DNA of 64,000 nucleotides. Origin: Myxococcus eversor. Its GTDB lineage: Bacteria > Myxococcota > Myxococcia > Myxococcales > Myxococcaceae. Made by a program: the position numbers and the translations under genes. The notes beneath the pieces are model-generated. The model saw nothing but the letters and a program-made list of their open reading frames with translations. It made no database searches and had not been told where the DNA came from. Positions 49,701 to 54,600 of the stretch are shown piece after piece (position 1 is the stretch's first letter; the number at the start of each line of letters is the position of its first letter). The DNA lies in NCBI RefSeq assembly GCF_010894455.1, contig NZ_JAAIXY010000011.1:124001-188000 (forward strand), in the 5' to 3' direction.

Positions 49701-49960
49701 TGCGGGAGAAGCATGCGGAGCTCAATCGCCGCGCAAGTGCTACCGAAAACCTGGATCTCGATCAGGTACCCGCGCACCCCCTGGGGGTATGCGGCGAGCA
49801 ACATACGGCCAATGCACTGTGTTTGATGGGGGAAGCGCTTGAGGACATTGAGTTCACAAAGCCCATATCTCCCATGGACGGGAAGTTCGTTCCCGTGTGT
49901 AAATGGTGCCAGCAGATTTTCAGGCGAGATCAGTTCCCGCCTGGCACACTGTTTGAGTGA
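34742..49960 (+). CDS. Giant RHS/YD-repeat lipoprotein with Ig-like stalk and deaminase-type toxin tip
   Basis: 5072 aa. The leader MNGRGVWVVALLGVWLGC suggests lipidation at Cys18, although Trp at -3 is atypical. About eleven Ig-like repeats (residues 45-860) share VSGV..G, DGxPFxSG and DRTPP phrases, with further Ig units to 1035. Then come an Asp-Ala-Gly-rich linker (1037-1075), an SbsA-type Ig (about 1346-1430), a carboxypeptidase-regulatory-like unit (about 1450-1530) and a long secreted-type middle. An RHS entry region (from about 2846) leads into YD repeats (Y-D-x-x-G-R phrases). The RHS core (4644-4745) has DGLGSAVGR, YDAWGN, Y-x-x-R-W-Y-D and ends DPDGRG. The last about 325 residues are a variable tip, with Cys5017-Gly-Glu5019 and Cys5053-x-x-Cys5056. 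Likely a surface-anchored contact toxin, with immunity genes directly downstream. Confidence 0.9.
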   Translation: MNGRGVWVVALLGVWLGCGQERSRSEVASTQAPPRAEQVRQAVAGDVTPPAIAVSGVAQGASVRVAPTLTWTVTDQSATLVEAWLDGEPVASGVTVSSEGPHALIVRATDTMGLSTTVTRTFRVDMTAPVISISGVEEGEHSKAPAVYPNASATDVDAVSLSATLNGLPFTLRAPVHSQGRYLLVVTATDGAGNTASRTVLFYVDRTLPDVGFAGFADGDHLKEVPVTLEFFAEGTVPGGPLWPLVATATLDGQPITSPWDLYLEGEYTLVVSATDMAGNTNQTEGVLVIDTTPPVVTISGVTHEQEVDTAQVVPTFAASDNLSPSPSVVATLDGQPFASGTAVSAEGLHTLVVTATDLAGNETQEEVSFTLDRSAPVLTVSGVTNGGRYPSAIVTFSGSDLTLDSVTATLNGSPYVSGTTIAAHGAYTFTAVAVDRLGHQSSVTRTFSVDAQGPVIVVTGVHEGFVTKGPSVVISFSATDDSGGAVQVRATLDGEPFTSGSATTDSGARALEVLAEDDVLNLTRKVVHFTIDIHPPTLTVSGVPSGQVVDVEQVVPTFDATDALTSVTVEATLNGQPFTSGSPITEERAHTLIVVATDAAGNVTREEHTFAIDRTPPELTVSGVDEGSRRAAPVAIEFAAEDANLTSLTGTLDGEPYTSGAAITEHGPHVFIAVARDGAQHQTELQRSFRVDAEPPTITLSGVSDGLVSKAARLVPVFSATDEGTVTLSATLDTVSFTSGSAVETEGPHTLVITVADDLGNSLTRTVHFTLDRTPPTVARVSPADGTVTQEASLELVLQVTDTFSNVTVRLGATELSRGEDGRHRTTLSLEEGTNHLELTATDEAGNVTTHTVTVTRDSEKPNLTVTAPAQNARLPELFTEVMGKVLDTSSVTLTVNGQTVAVASDGSFSHRVPLTAGDNTLVVVATDVFGHVETVTRNVRASGAKPTLVVTSPPDDQVITSASLTVSGNAKAADPQDTVTVTVAGTAVTLSPSGDFSHVVSVSPGETRSISIIARDSYGATEEVVRTLTRTEADGGTPDAGTRPDAGGGASSDGGVGADGGSGGTQDAGPGLEPDPVLVVDAPLEGGVYGGPRFVVSGHIEGGTLPLRVTVQGVNMAVNGQDFTGALALVDGDHTLQFKVTDARGRTHAQTRAVAVDHTPPHIVLTPPTLPETWSRLSSSPYLLQGTAGDRHLTEVLVNGERARVIAGAFSSYVELTANTPKSVVVTAFDVAGNRSQETVELTLRSSAPRITILEPVDGSESPTPVVTVKVRVENGGSRRVVTIGTDEVTSSTNEYTAEVPLAHGENVIQVTAEDTEGETSGMMSSASVTVRYLKASDAPLQVTGVSPRSGEQGVEPDALVSVSFNKPILGTALSENFKVRVQGQSTPLPGGYSVIPGSQTVSFIARDPLPEGARLTVEVKQALAPEMPPGMGGDFSSDFTVRRPLTRVRGYVVDADYRPLPGVKVAMEGTSLTTVTGPDGNWTLFSPKGGEVVLRYEGGLTSEGASFPTLRRRLFVNEEADTLDTPLVLTAVDTASAQVVDARQPMMLRFANRHPDLGVDVPEDGLFFEDGMTRGLVTATELQPYALPLPMDGRAALGAVWQIGPAGLRLQKTVSVKFPNRANLPAGRLAMVLGHDPQRHVLKRVGFARVDEDRATLTPLAPLGLTSLEFIGYVPLNKDQHVAVATALGMNPDAGSEEDGEGVQGLMDRVRPSQSSEPLWKKLLTNLLVADAHAQFGGGLDMAAYNAFDTMLGMAVPGAVTGSVRAPLERQLELEVRAPVVPPVGQPASEQVVTLPYTLALDFRSRFESADPYDVANPETVLVKLTAEGPSGPLSEPTVGAWQSQGEGEAALAPRVALPIGKTTVTLSGLSQSTHRLMKFEAELIAEPADGGPSTATLRLRTLEDTFNEAEDEAVHSPVRFKNLRVTLTGPGSGSAGTTGTSGGYGIPVPGLMGGEMGISCTEVPTGPRMVERLGEDGVVHYTPTLNQFPICSQTFWLYPGATTRADILVDVRMLYGALTFVNRHGEPLALNCDPEAHSEAASTPGEFNDIALKDVKSTEVHFFRADDLEHPIATFAAGTANGFACTQGPPTEDTPHGYYSRVRTGPAARIRQSARERCRQLERQLGTSDAGSLSTEDQGYYDGNCRDNRTNTLRLNPGDRLVVFAVNHATGYSGMTSVTVPAINRVSRTETGGCQADDEAGGPLQVSELGEPMTLSRCTQSELGIPADLKLFPPEIDVRVARRMTPEGVQVPTRPSLIRHGGAATTRDDFLQMATHWRVRQLPEPMLDGGTPTDAGTPVSTDGGSDDAECTDAGFLPDGGICEPGFLRDRGAPGEELELFCSELPATSPQRLLGRCDTGTPRVVDVPTGVPPLAGRLVQVTQTAVEQPVVVAFPVRPGRHTASVQASLTYQNESGAMVSLSSLSRANYYLHVVGHPMYERDRNDDGFLQPDEVNAPPPNFCEPGECQDIDGEAESEEEHPDKLPKWAVGLKNVYRHREADGSALERYDRAREHEFRVLELGKVTVTAQTGDQGGADAGSADAGRVLTGLPRPEATDDDVAYQFLIDSLQEPDLPGRAGTVSGEYRLRLGTDDFGIECPIVIEDGRLTGTCDGEFLPEVLSAADILYFELYLSGNADNVLYRFNFHGISPRTDFVTAGSEDTLERSMARSTPSSPSLNSLAVPAVARPISVKAMAHFAIEPDTLTNGIIRICEGPDCNASTLLKAAELRYTPNYVTGVGSYQVVRYLDEGSARVKQPLIQLPKPGANGARRFALPLTNDLGRMQDMPTQGRELFLVIQPDAGPSGASAPVKMALGEPVGRYTFVNARAASQTVVEGVNLAGGHLSTTYEDFSVPHLAESASFSRTFNNQSNEVSPLGVGWSHAYEGFVVEEELGRYIVVLSGQSYDFPSCDTVNPSARSASDCKSDKSHGGRLVVNVDGAEFKTPQGMVYRFKTPSVIDPGIPDQRRWVLTEFSDGQGKDSPKQGWTTLTYAPDSDRVVRVSRSPGAISLAFEYKDADGPGATQKLQLLARTQGLKLLSAVGLYMNARLPLDPQQPPVASAAIHRVQFEHDGWGNLLRARRQTGLPHQAWVYQYAPPPDTSGYSRWRLVNELRTARFQLTPGVAPSEDAELTFFDQWVANYASTGTSSTYKHVPPGEVIDSSGSTGRGPRPYLFVYEGSGRRKVTRPDGVHVAYTLTSYGSAASITMGTYEHKTVWRSDGQISPEHVTLPNKAQLGYSIDSAHRLLSLKLEEAPPATEGFQDTFGDGAQPELLRQTFTFPVNQQFGIPDQRITPAQSGTQAINTRVTAEGQVEGITVLNNNGTTAMNSGSRSFAMDGTGTLTEETDALAQQIAYSELNALGLPQRIALTNPNAGGLGLATLTRRLSYDTFGRVVEIKEAETGAEEAWQYDSQGRITRHFIKGTPSQEWTYTYTPGHRRMTVQESLTGSGIVKTLETWEVFEGDEAGQGVFEEERTPFGPPGLESVAVRNRHVLNGRLVSTTDAVGVERAYDYDVASGWMTGVRIVNAGTTQGPSNVDELRYQNFDSNGKPRAVVDQNELLTRIGYDFLGRAVYWDYTGAPVVSGDRSSEEWRRNFHGDVYSRAFGNRASSHALDIVPDALGRVLSTKTNLSGGSITSVDVAMEYDGSGRVTRRQDHVMATDEHFEYHDALGRLTRYTRTMDSGSGPLDLEETRRYADWLHGTTERRKVTITRTIGRLPGSARVEEEEEYSDVAGRLMETVRTVGGVRASTNYTYNSRGQPLSEVAPTDGDGTEATTFHYDVAGNLYRKDEPGDATNPAAVTEFFVDGEGRVVRQKGPHPDSDWRYTYDAFGQVTSRELVATGGNAVGARWAYSYGLKGKPGADGSVPDSAIEETDPLGYKSYRYFNARYQLLKEVREDTRTVAGGGTTTNGNTTTTTYAYAGPWLQKQVVTERTEGGEGSPTVRTLERKKFDDRGRALETREHWQSGSDSYEYVTKAPWTGRTVSVLQTGTVSASPTVSLPSRQFEVETNSLGQVVARTQGGLTDSWSYDAAGLLAEEHLAGQPLTSYMYDQGLLTDISLGAGAQPERTLMSYRLDGRLKSVKDPSDRVRAFTYGPRGLLVREWFGKNGESTETNFSYDAGGFIAKVWRDPANPGDAWEYKHGPLGEVLRVTPPGVPHFSYEYDASRRLISINRPPGGVPSETFEYDYLGRTLRRNRGSSEWLTSWENGVRKVTSPNNAVSLSGNDRDVVKTLMDGRGRPIWKSFTAGASSSGQQDVSRIVFAYDALDALVQANEERGSQNVLNSFHYDDRARITRIQRGKDDSTDKEDWVEFSYVPGSDLLHRRMSGLLADGPRLEEEFGYDNLGRINSVRTLRGGVQIERAVAWEPGGELLSHVADDEFVERKCYDGRGWLKAIRTATPDLDVGCSQTASAPMVAFQYTYDVRGNRIREDALVPNDENELVPEFTEYGYDQADRLTGVRQSGGAAVLYKLAADGTRLGARHASSHVGSLSTEGYEQAASAERRLVYAFNEAGGLTSIDDLAQSGSAQQQAAYFTDGSGRVRRAVRPSVGRTDYDWDVSGRLAQVRTQRQGSEGTTETTTQYRYGFDGLRRSRTTGTDKSRYVWAGEELVEEQLAGGSRLHQEVLGGLTLSSGDERVLHDGLGSAVGRVTSEGVFTGYRYDAWGNYRDGAAPSSTQASIGYTGHSWDADSGLTYAQQRWYDSDTGRFLSEDPVGPSAYLTTPNELNPWLYARGNPLTFTDPDGRGAVQDTVGACYVALVDDILLKDKSDLSDFNTSYGDFYRGCKLIKNSADYYRTQNQTTAAAREWVLKNEHARAGIGASMAVLGALHPNAEGDTLAPEIRQSYQMVHEPAMMAMQVLELRSIRPMRRPPSAPMDLAFGGSRGAGAATLSRPGVAFGPPSAQLPYLMAQGANSGGPDDPSAKTFGTKEEALEDFVKEFRTQSKSKQRQGTRVAIGGQGKKTKKAVALGSQKPREPGYWSQEMREKHAELNRRASATENLDLDQVPAHPLGVCGEQHTANALCLMGEALEDIEFTKPISPMDGKFVPVCKWCQQIFRRDQFPPGTLFE
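34874..37325 (+). repeat. Tandem Ig-like domain repeats (coding)
   Basis: Within the RHS lipoprotein, units of about 80-90 residues recur with the same skeleton: a VSGV..G opening, a TLDGEPFTSG-like middle and a closing GNxTxxxxxFTIDRTPP. Neighbouring units share short nucleotide stretches, such as those encoding GEPFTSG, so the array arose by internal duplication. It probably forms a rod lifting the RHS shell from the membrane. Confidence 0.75.
43277..48985 (+). repeat. RHS/YD repeat shell and RHS-associated core (coding)
   Basis: Degenerate YD repeats: YDFLGRA, YDGSGRVTRR, YDAFGQVTSR, YDYLGRTLRR, YDNLGRINSV and YDQADRLTGV are examples. They are preceded by a DUF6531-like opening (FSRTFNNQS...GVGWSHAYE) and closed by the conserved RHS core ending at DPDGRG (about 48985). 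In known RHS/TcC proteins this part forms a hollow shell that encloses the C-terminal toxin and cleaves it off at the core's aspartate-rich end. Confidence 0.85.
48986..49957 (+). other. Variable C-terminal toxin tip, predicted deaminase fold
   Basis: Domain-level entry. About 323 residues after the RHS core. The first two thirds are not recognised. The end holds VCGEQHTANAL (Cys5017, Glu5019) and, 33 residues later, VCKWCQQIF (Cys5053, Cys5056). This matches the zinc-binding and catalytic layout of the cytidine-deaminase-like superfamily in its toxin branch, where Cys may replace His in HxE and CxxC completes the site. A treble-clef nuclease is a less likely alternative, since no HNH or WHH motif is visible. 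Base composition is noticeably less GC-rich than in the RHS shell. Confidence 0.65.
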
Positions 49961-49976
49961 TGAGAAGGGGTACGTC

Positions 49977-50630
49977 ATGGAGGTTTCAGGGCGCGCGCAA
50001 AGATTGATCGCCGAGGCGGGCGAGTGGCGGGAGAGGATGACCCCTCAAGACACCGCTGCGGGCCTGTCGAGAGATGAGGCTCCTGTCTCGGGGTTCGTCG
50101 TGGAGTTGCAACGACGGTGGGGGGGATTGTCCTACAGAATTGGAACATCGAGGACATCCTTCGGGTTGTGGTCTGATCGCTATGGGGGGCCCAAGGAGTT
50201 GCTGTTCTACGAGCTGGACGGAGAGGACGTTCTCTATGAGTTCGTCATGAAGCTGTCGTTCCAGTTCTCGTATTCAGTGGGAGAGCGTGGTGTGTTTTGT
50301 GAGGACGAGTATGTGTATTCGTCCGTGGAGAAGTTGATTGAGGATGATGCTGTTTCATACGAACTCTTCCATGACTGCGCTGGGTGGTGGCGATGCCAGC
50401 TCAATATAGAGGACCACGGTCTCATCACGGCGACCTCTGCTATTCCAGGAGTGGCCATGATCCCTGAGGCATCGGATGAGCGGACCTCCTGGTGGCGAGG
50501 TGACAATCTGTGGATCCGACGAGGTCCTGTCTTGTTCACGCCTGGGCGCAGCTACGTTGAGGTCTCTGCTCAAGACCGTGGACGAGCCGAGTCGATCCGC
50601 GATTCGTTGTTGAATCGTCAGGGTGTCTGA
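49977..50630 (+). CDS. Probable immunity protein, SUKH-like
   Basis: 217 aa from ATG 49977, chosen over upstream in-frame starts because AAGGGG lies 6 bases before it and because it follows the RHS stop by 16 bases; earlier starts would overlap the toxin gene. No signal peptide or membrane segment, so it is cytoplasmic. Features resembling the SUKH (SMI1/KNR4) immunity fold are VELQRRWGGLSYR early on, the FGLWSD segment and a late SSVEKLIEDDAVSYEL helix. Match quality is modest and I would not exclude another Imm family. Position directly behind a polymorphic toxin tip is the main argument for an antitoxin role against the predicted deaminase. Confidence 0.65.
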   Translation: MEVSGRAQRLIAEAGEWRERMTPQDTAAGLSRDEAPVSGFVVELQRRWGGLSYRIGTSRTSFGLWSDRYGGPKELLFYELDGEDVLYEFVMKLSFQFSYSVGERGVFCEDEYVYSSVEKLIEDDAVSYELFHDCAGWWRCQLNIEDHGLITATSAIPGVAMIPEASDERTSWWRGDNLWIRRGPVLFTPGRSYVEVSAQDRGRAESIRDSLLNRQGV

Positions 50631-50633
50631 ACG

Positions 50634-50846
50634 ATGAATGCTGACGAGGCGACTGATGTGGCACGGCATTTTGTCGCACGCGAGTTGAAGGCGGAGTTGC
50701 GCCTGGACTCAGGAGCGCGGAAGCACCCGAGAATGGCTGATGAATGGGTCGTCCTGTTTGACCGGAGTCGTGGGGATGGCTCCGTTTTCGATGGGCCGTT
50801 GATAGTGCTGGTTAATGACAAGTCAGGAGACGCCCGATTTCTTTGA
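50634..50846 (+). CDS. Small Imm35/YrhB-like putative immunity protein
   Basis: 70 aa from ATG 50634, three bases after the stop of the preceding gene. An N-terminal helix (ADEATDVARHFVARELKAEL) is followed by strands EWVVLFDRS and SVFDGPLIVLVNDKSG. This is the layout of Imm35/YrhB-type proteins, where a G-P-[IL]-I-V strand is followed by an acidic turn. Its 3' end overlaps the next start (TTGA). A second immunity gene beside a toxin often means protection against a related toxin or an earlier tip. Confident as a gene; the family is tentative. Confidence 0.6.
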   Translation: MNADEATDVARHFVARELKAELRLDSGARKHPRMADEWVVLFDRSRGDGSVFDGPLIVLVNDKSGDARFL

Positions 50847-51343
50847 GCACGATGAAGGTCTTGTTCATTCGGTTGCAGGCAGGTCGTGTCCTGGTGATGA
50901 GTCTTTTTTCCAGGAAATGGAGCGAGCTGACCGAGGTGTGGCCCGGTGAGGACTTTCACGGGGTGACCTATGCGGAGCTGCGGAAGCTGGGAGACGGGCG
51001 CCATGAGGTGGAGCTCAATCCCTCCGTTCCTTCGCGCACGGGTCCGAACTCGGAGGTGGTCTCGATTGCCGATCAGATCGGAGCCATCGAGTTCGAATGC
51101 GACCTCGGGTTGATGAGCAAGGAACTGGCGACGCGTGAAGTCGCTGTCTTGTGTCTCTCGAATGAAGTGGGGGCGGTGCTGGCTGCCGCGTCCGCCGAGA
51201 TGCGGGAGCGTGTTTGTCTGTTCGCCCGAGAGGCGAACCATGCGCCGGGCGACGAGGACCACGTCTCTATCGGCCGTCCAGATCTCCCTCGTGACGTGAT
51301 TCGGGCCATCGTCGCTGCCTGTGGGGCCGCACAGGGCGTGTAG
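50843..51343 (+). CDS. Hypothetical protein in toxin-immunity operon
   Basis: 166 aa if begun at TTG 50843 (overlapping the upstream stop), or 163 aa from ATG 50852, which may be the true start. I do not recognise a family. Seen: a strand-rich N-terminus (MKVLFIRLQAGRVLVMSLF), a middle with GVTYAELRKLGDGRHEVELNP, and a helical C-terminal third (AVLAAASAEMRERVCLFAREA; DLPRDVIRAIVAACGAA). No signal peptide or membrane helix. Its place as third gene behind the RHS toxin, with overlapping ends, suggests an immunity-related or accessory role, but nothing in the sequence proves it. Confidence 0.6.
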   Translation: MSTMKVLFIRLQAGRVLVMSLFSRKWSELTEVWPGEDFHGVTYAELRKLGDGRHEVELNPSVPSRTGPNSEVVSIADQIGAIEFECDLGLMSKELATREVAVLCLSNEVGAVLAAASAEMRERVCLFAREANHAPGDEDHVSIGRPDLPRDVIRAIVAACGAAQGV

Positions 51344-51609
51344 GTCGGCGTCTGGGGAGAGTGGCCGCCGCCGAGGCGTGCCACCCCCGACCCGGTGGGC
51401 CCATACGTGGTGCGGCCTCTCTGTTGGCACGCGGATCCGCCGACGGGACTGCCGAACTGTTCGGTTCACTCCGTATCGATGAGAGGGGGCGCCTGGGGAG
51501 CGGGTCTTTCGAGACCTGTTTCACCGGTGCGTCGGGCGAGCGGTGTGTCGTTTGGGTGGTTGTTGAGGCGGTCACGGTACGTCCCGAGAGGGCGTAGGTC
51601 GGAGGGGTA
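51344..51609. other. Intergenic region with no confident gene
   Basis: 266 bases between the toxin-immunity set and the giant secreted protein. It probably contains the terminator of the former and the promoter of the latter. An open frame at 51361-51597 (78 codons, GTG start) has no SD and no recognisable family, so I do not call it. GGAGG at 51601-51605 serves the next gene. Confidence 0.5.
51503..51516 (+). terminator. Possible short terminator hairpin (TTCG tetraloop)
   Basis: GGTCT-TTCG-AGACC forms a 5-bp stem with a stable UUCG-type tetraloop, followed by TGTTTC. The stem is short and the T-run weak. It sits 160 bases past the last toxin-immunity gene and about 95 bases before the next start, a sensible place for a terminator. 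Confidence 0.3.
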
Positions 51610-54600
51610 GTGCGTCGGTTCAGCTCAAGCGGTGTTCGCGCGGTGCTCGCGGTGGTGTGCCTGGGATTCGCCCTGGTGGCCCACGCGGCGCCACCCGAGG
51701 TGACGGCGGCCTATCCCCTCGCGCCGCTGCGTCCTGGCTCGCAGAGCGTGGAGATTGGCTTCGACATCGAGCAGCAGGTGTCGCAGGTCCTCGTCACCAT
51801 CCAGGGCCTCTCCGCCACCCAGGGCAACTTCGCCTCCGTCACGAACCTCCGTGTCGAGCGTGACTTCGCCGGCGCCGTCCCGTTCCACCTGCTCGTGCCG
51901 CTCAAGGCCGCCTTCCCGGACGACGGCGCCCTGACCGTCACCGCCATCCCCATTGGCCCTGACTCGGTGCCCGGTGCTTCTTTCAGCACCACCTTCGACG
52001 CCAAGGCCAGCCCCCCGGGCTTCGCCCCCACGCCCGTCACCGTCCGCGCGGTACTCCGCGAGGAAGTCAACGAGAGCGGCATCATCCTGGAGGTCGGCTA
52101 CAGCGGCCAGGTCTCCTCCGCTGAGCTGTCCATGATGGGCGCCTCCGCGCTCGCCCTGCGCACCGTCTTCGGTGACCTCAGCGAAGCCGAGGCCCAGGCG
52201 TTCGTCACCGCCCGTCGCCTCGTCGGCCGTCCCCGCGTCTCCACCCCCGGCCGCATCCAGTTCTTCATCCCCACGCTCGACGGCAAGGTCCCTCCCGACG
52301 GGGTCGTCATCGCGGATGTCTCCCTCCAGGACCCGTTTGGCCGCACCGTCCACACCTCCGCGGTGGAGTTCACCAGCTCCACCTCGTTCGACCCGCTCAT
52401 CTCCATCTCCGCCAGGCCCGAGTCCCTCCTGTTGGATCAGGTGGGCCGCCGCGAGCAGCTCCAGGTCTTCGGCAACTTCGCCATCGCGGGCGAAGTGGAC
52501 ATCTCCGGTGGACGCCGGGGCGTGCTCTACGAGTCGAGCAACCCCGCCATCGTCGCCGTCACCCAGTCCGGTGACGTCATCGCGCTCGCCCAGGGCGAGG
52601 CCACCGTCAAGGTCACCTACGCCGAGCGCACGAAGGACGTGCCGGTCATCGTCACCGACCCCTCCCGCATCGCGGGCGTCCGCATCACCCCAAGCACCGT
52701 CACGCTCGAGCGCGTGCGCGACACCTTCCAGCTCAAGCTCGAAGGCCGCCTGGATGACGCCGCGACGGGCCGGGTCATCGACCTGACCCCGTCGACCCTC
52801 CGCACCGTCTGGAGCTCGGAGGACGCCACCATCGTCTCCGTCACCCCGGAGGGGAGGGTGACCTCGCTCCGCGAGGGCAGCGTGAACATCATCGCCCGGC
52901 ACACCACCGTGGACGACGTCGTCTGGACGGACGACATCCGCGTCGAGGCACAGGATGGTCTCCCCACGGTCCGCCTGTCAGGCCCCACGTCCATCGCCGC
53001 CGGCGCCAGCTTCGAGGTTCGCGCCGTGGCCTCCGATGACGTGTCCGTCAAGCACGTCAGCTTCCTGGTCAACGGCGTGCCCACCGTCATCGACGACACC
53101 GCGCCGTACTCGCTGCGCATCCAGGCGCCACCTCTCGCGGGCGCCACCTTCAAGGTCGCAGCCATCGCGGTGGACTCCGGTGACCAGGAGTCTCCTCAGG
53201 CCACGCTCGACATCAAGGTCGTGCCTCCCGCCGGCCCGAGCACCCGACAGGTCGTCTACGAACTGCCCACCCCCGGTGCGAATCTCATCGAGGGACTCCC
53301 CCAGATCCTTCGCGTGACGAGCGGTGACTGGGCGTCCGGCAATCTGTCGCCGCTCGATTTCCAGGTCGTTCGCTTCACCGTGGACGGCGCGCCCGTCGGC
53401 TCCTCCCAGACGGCTCGCATGGAGCTGCGCCCCGTTCCCAACACCTCGCCCCAAGTGATTGTCGCGGTGCCTCTGTGGGAGATCAGCTACGTCCCTCCGG
53501 CGGGCAGCGCGGGCACCTCCGCCGCCATCAAGGCCACGGCCGTGGACCGACAGGGCGCCACGGCTGAAAGCTCCACCGTCCTCGTCCGCATCGTCGGCAA
53601 CGCGCCTCCGCTCATCACCCGCCGCGCGCCCCTGGGCAGCACGGTGGAGGTGACGGAGAAGGTGCCGCTCTCCGTCGAAGGCACCGTCGCGGACGACGCC
53701 ATGGCCTTCGGCGTCAAGCTGGCGCTGCTCGTGGACGGCAACGCGGTGGCCACCACGCGCCAGGACCAGGGAGGGCAGGGGGGCACGGCCGAGGGTGGCC
53801 AGGCATTCAAGCTCGTCTGGACGCCTCCGGCGGGAAGCGCGGGCAAGCGTTCCCGCGTCGAGATTCAGGCCATCGACCATGGCGGCCTGGAGCGCCGCAT
53901 CGGCTTCGAGGCCGTCGTCAGGCTGGACGGCCCGCCCAACGTGGCCATCCAGACACCCACGTCCACGGACTCCTACGTGGGTGGCACTCCCGTCACGCTC
54001 ACCGCCGCCGCATCGGATGACAGCGGCGAGCCGCCGCAGGTGACGTGGAAGGTGAACAACGTGCCGGTGGGGCAGTCCGCCGTGCCGCCCTATCGCGTGC
54101 TCTGGCGCACGCCCGTCGTCGAGGTGGATGGGACCTTCTCCATCACGGCCACTGCCCGGGACGCACAGGGGCACGAGCTGACGAGCGGTGCCATCGTCGT
54201 GGGGATTCGCAGGGACTTGAAGGCCCCGACGGTGAACATCCTGACGCCGCAGCATCTGGTGGAGGTGCCGAACTCCCAGGCGCTGCTGGTCACCATCGCG
54301 GGCTTCGACGAGGTCTCACCCCAGCGCGTCGAGCTCTATCTCGACGAAGAGGAGATCCCGGTCTTCGTCGACGACGCGCTCGGCGACAACGCGGGCGTCT
54401 CCGGTTCGTACATCAGCTACACCGTCATCCCCGTCGAGAAGTTCTTCGTGGGGCCGCTCCCCAAGGAGACCCTCAAGCTCACCACGCGCGCGTTCGACTC
54501 CTCGGGCAACCACGCCGAAACCAGCCACACCGTCACGCTCAAGGGCGACCGGCCACCGACTGTCGAGTTCCTCAGTCCCAGTCCCGGCTTCGTCGGCACG

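Noticed and set aside
49839-49976. Upstream extension of the SUKH-like gene into the RHS 3' end
   Set aside because: It would overlap the conserved CxxC region of the toxin in another frame. ATG 49977 has its own ribosome site.
51361-51597. Possible 78-codon gene between the immunity block and the giant secreted gene
   Set aside because: GTG start without SD, mixed third-position composition and no recognisable family; not strong enough to annotate.
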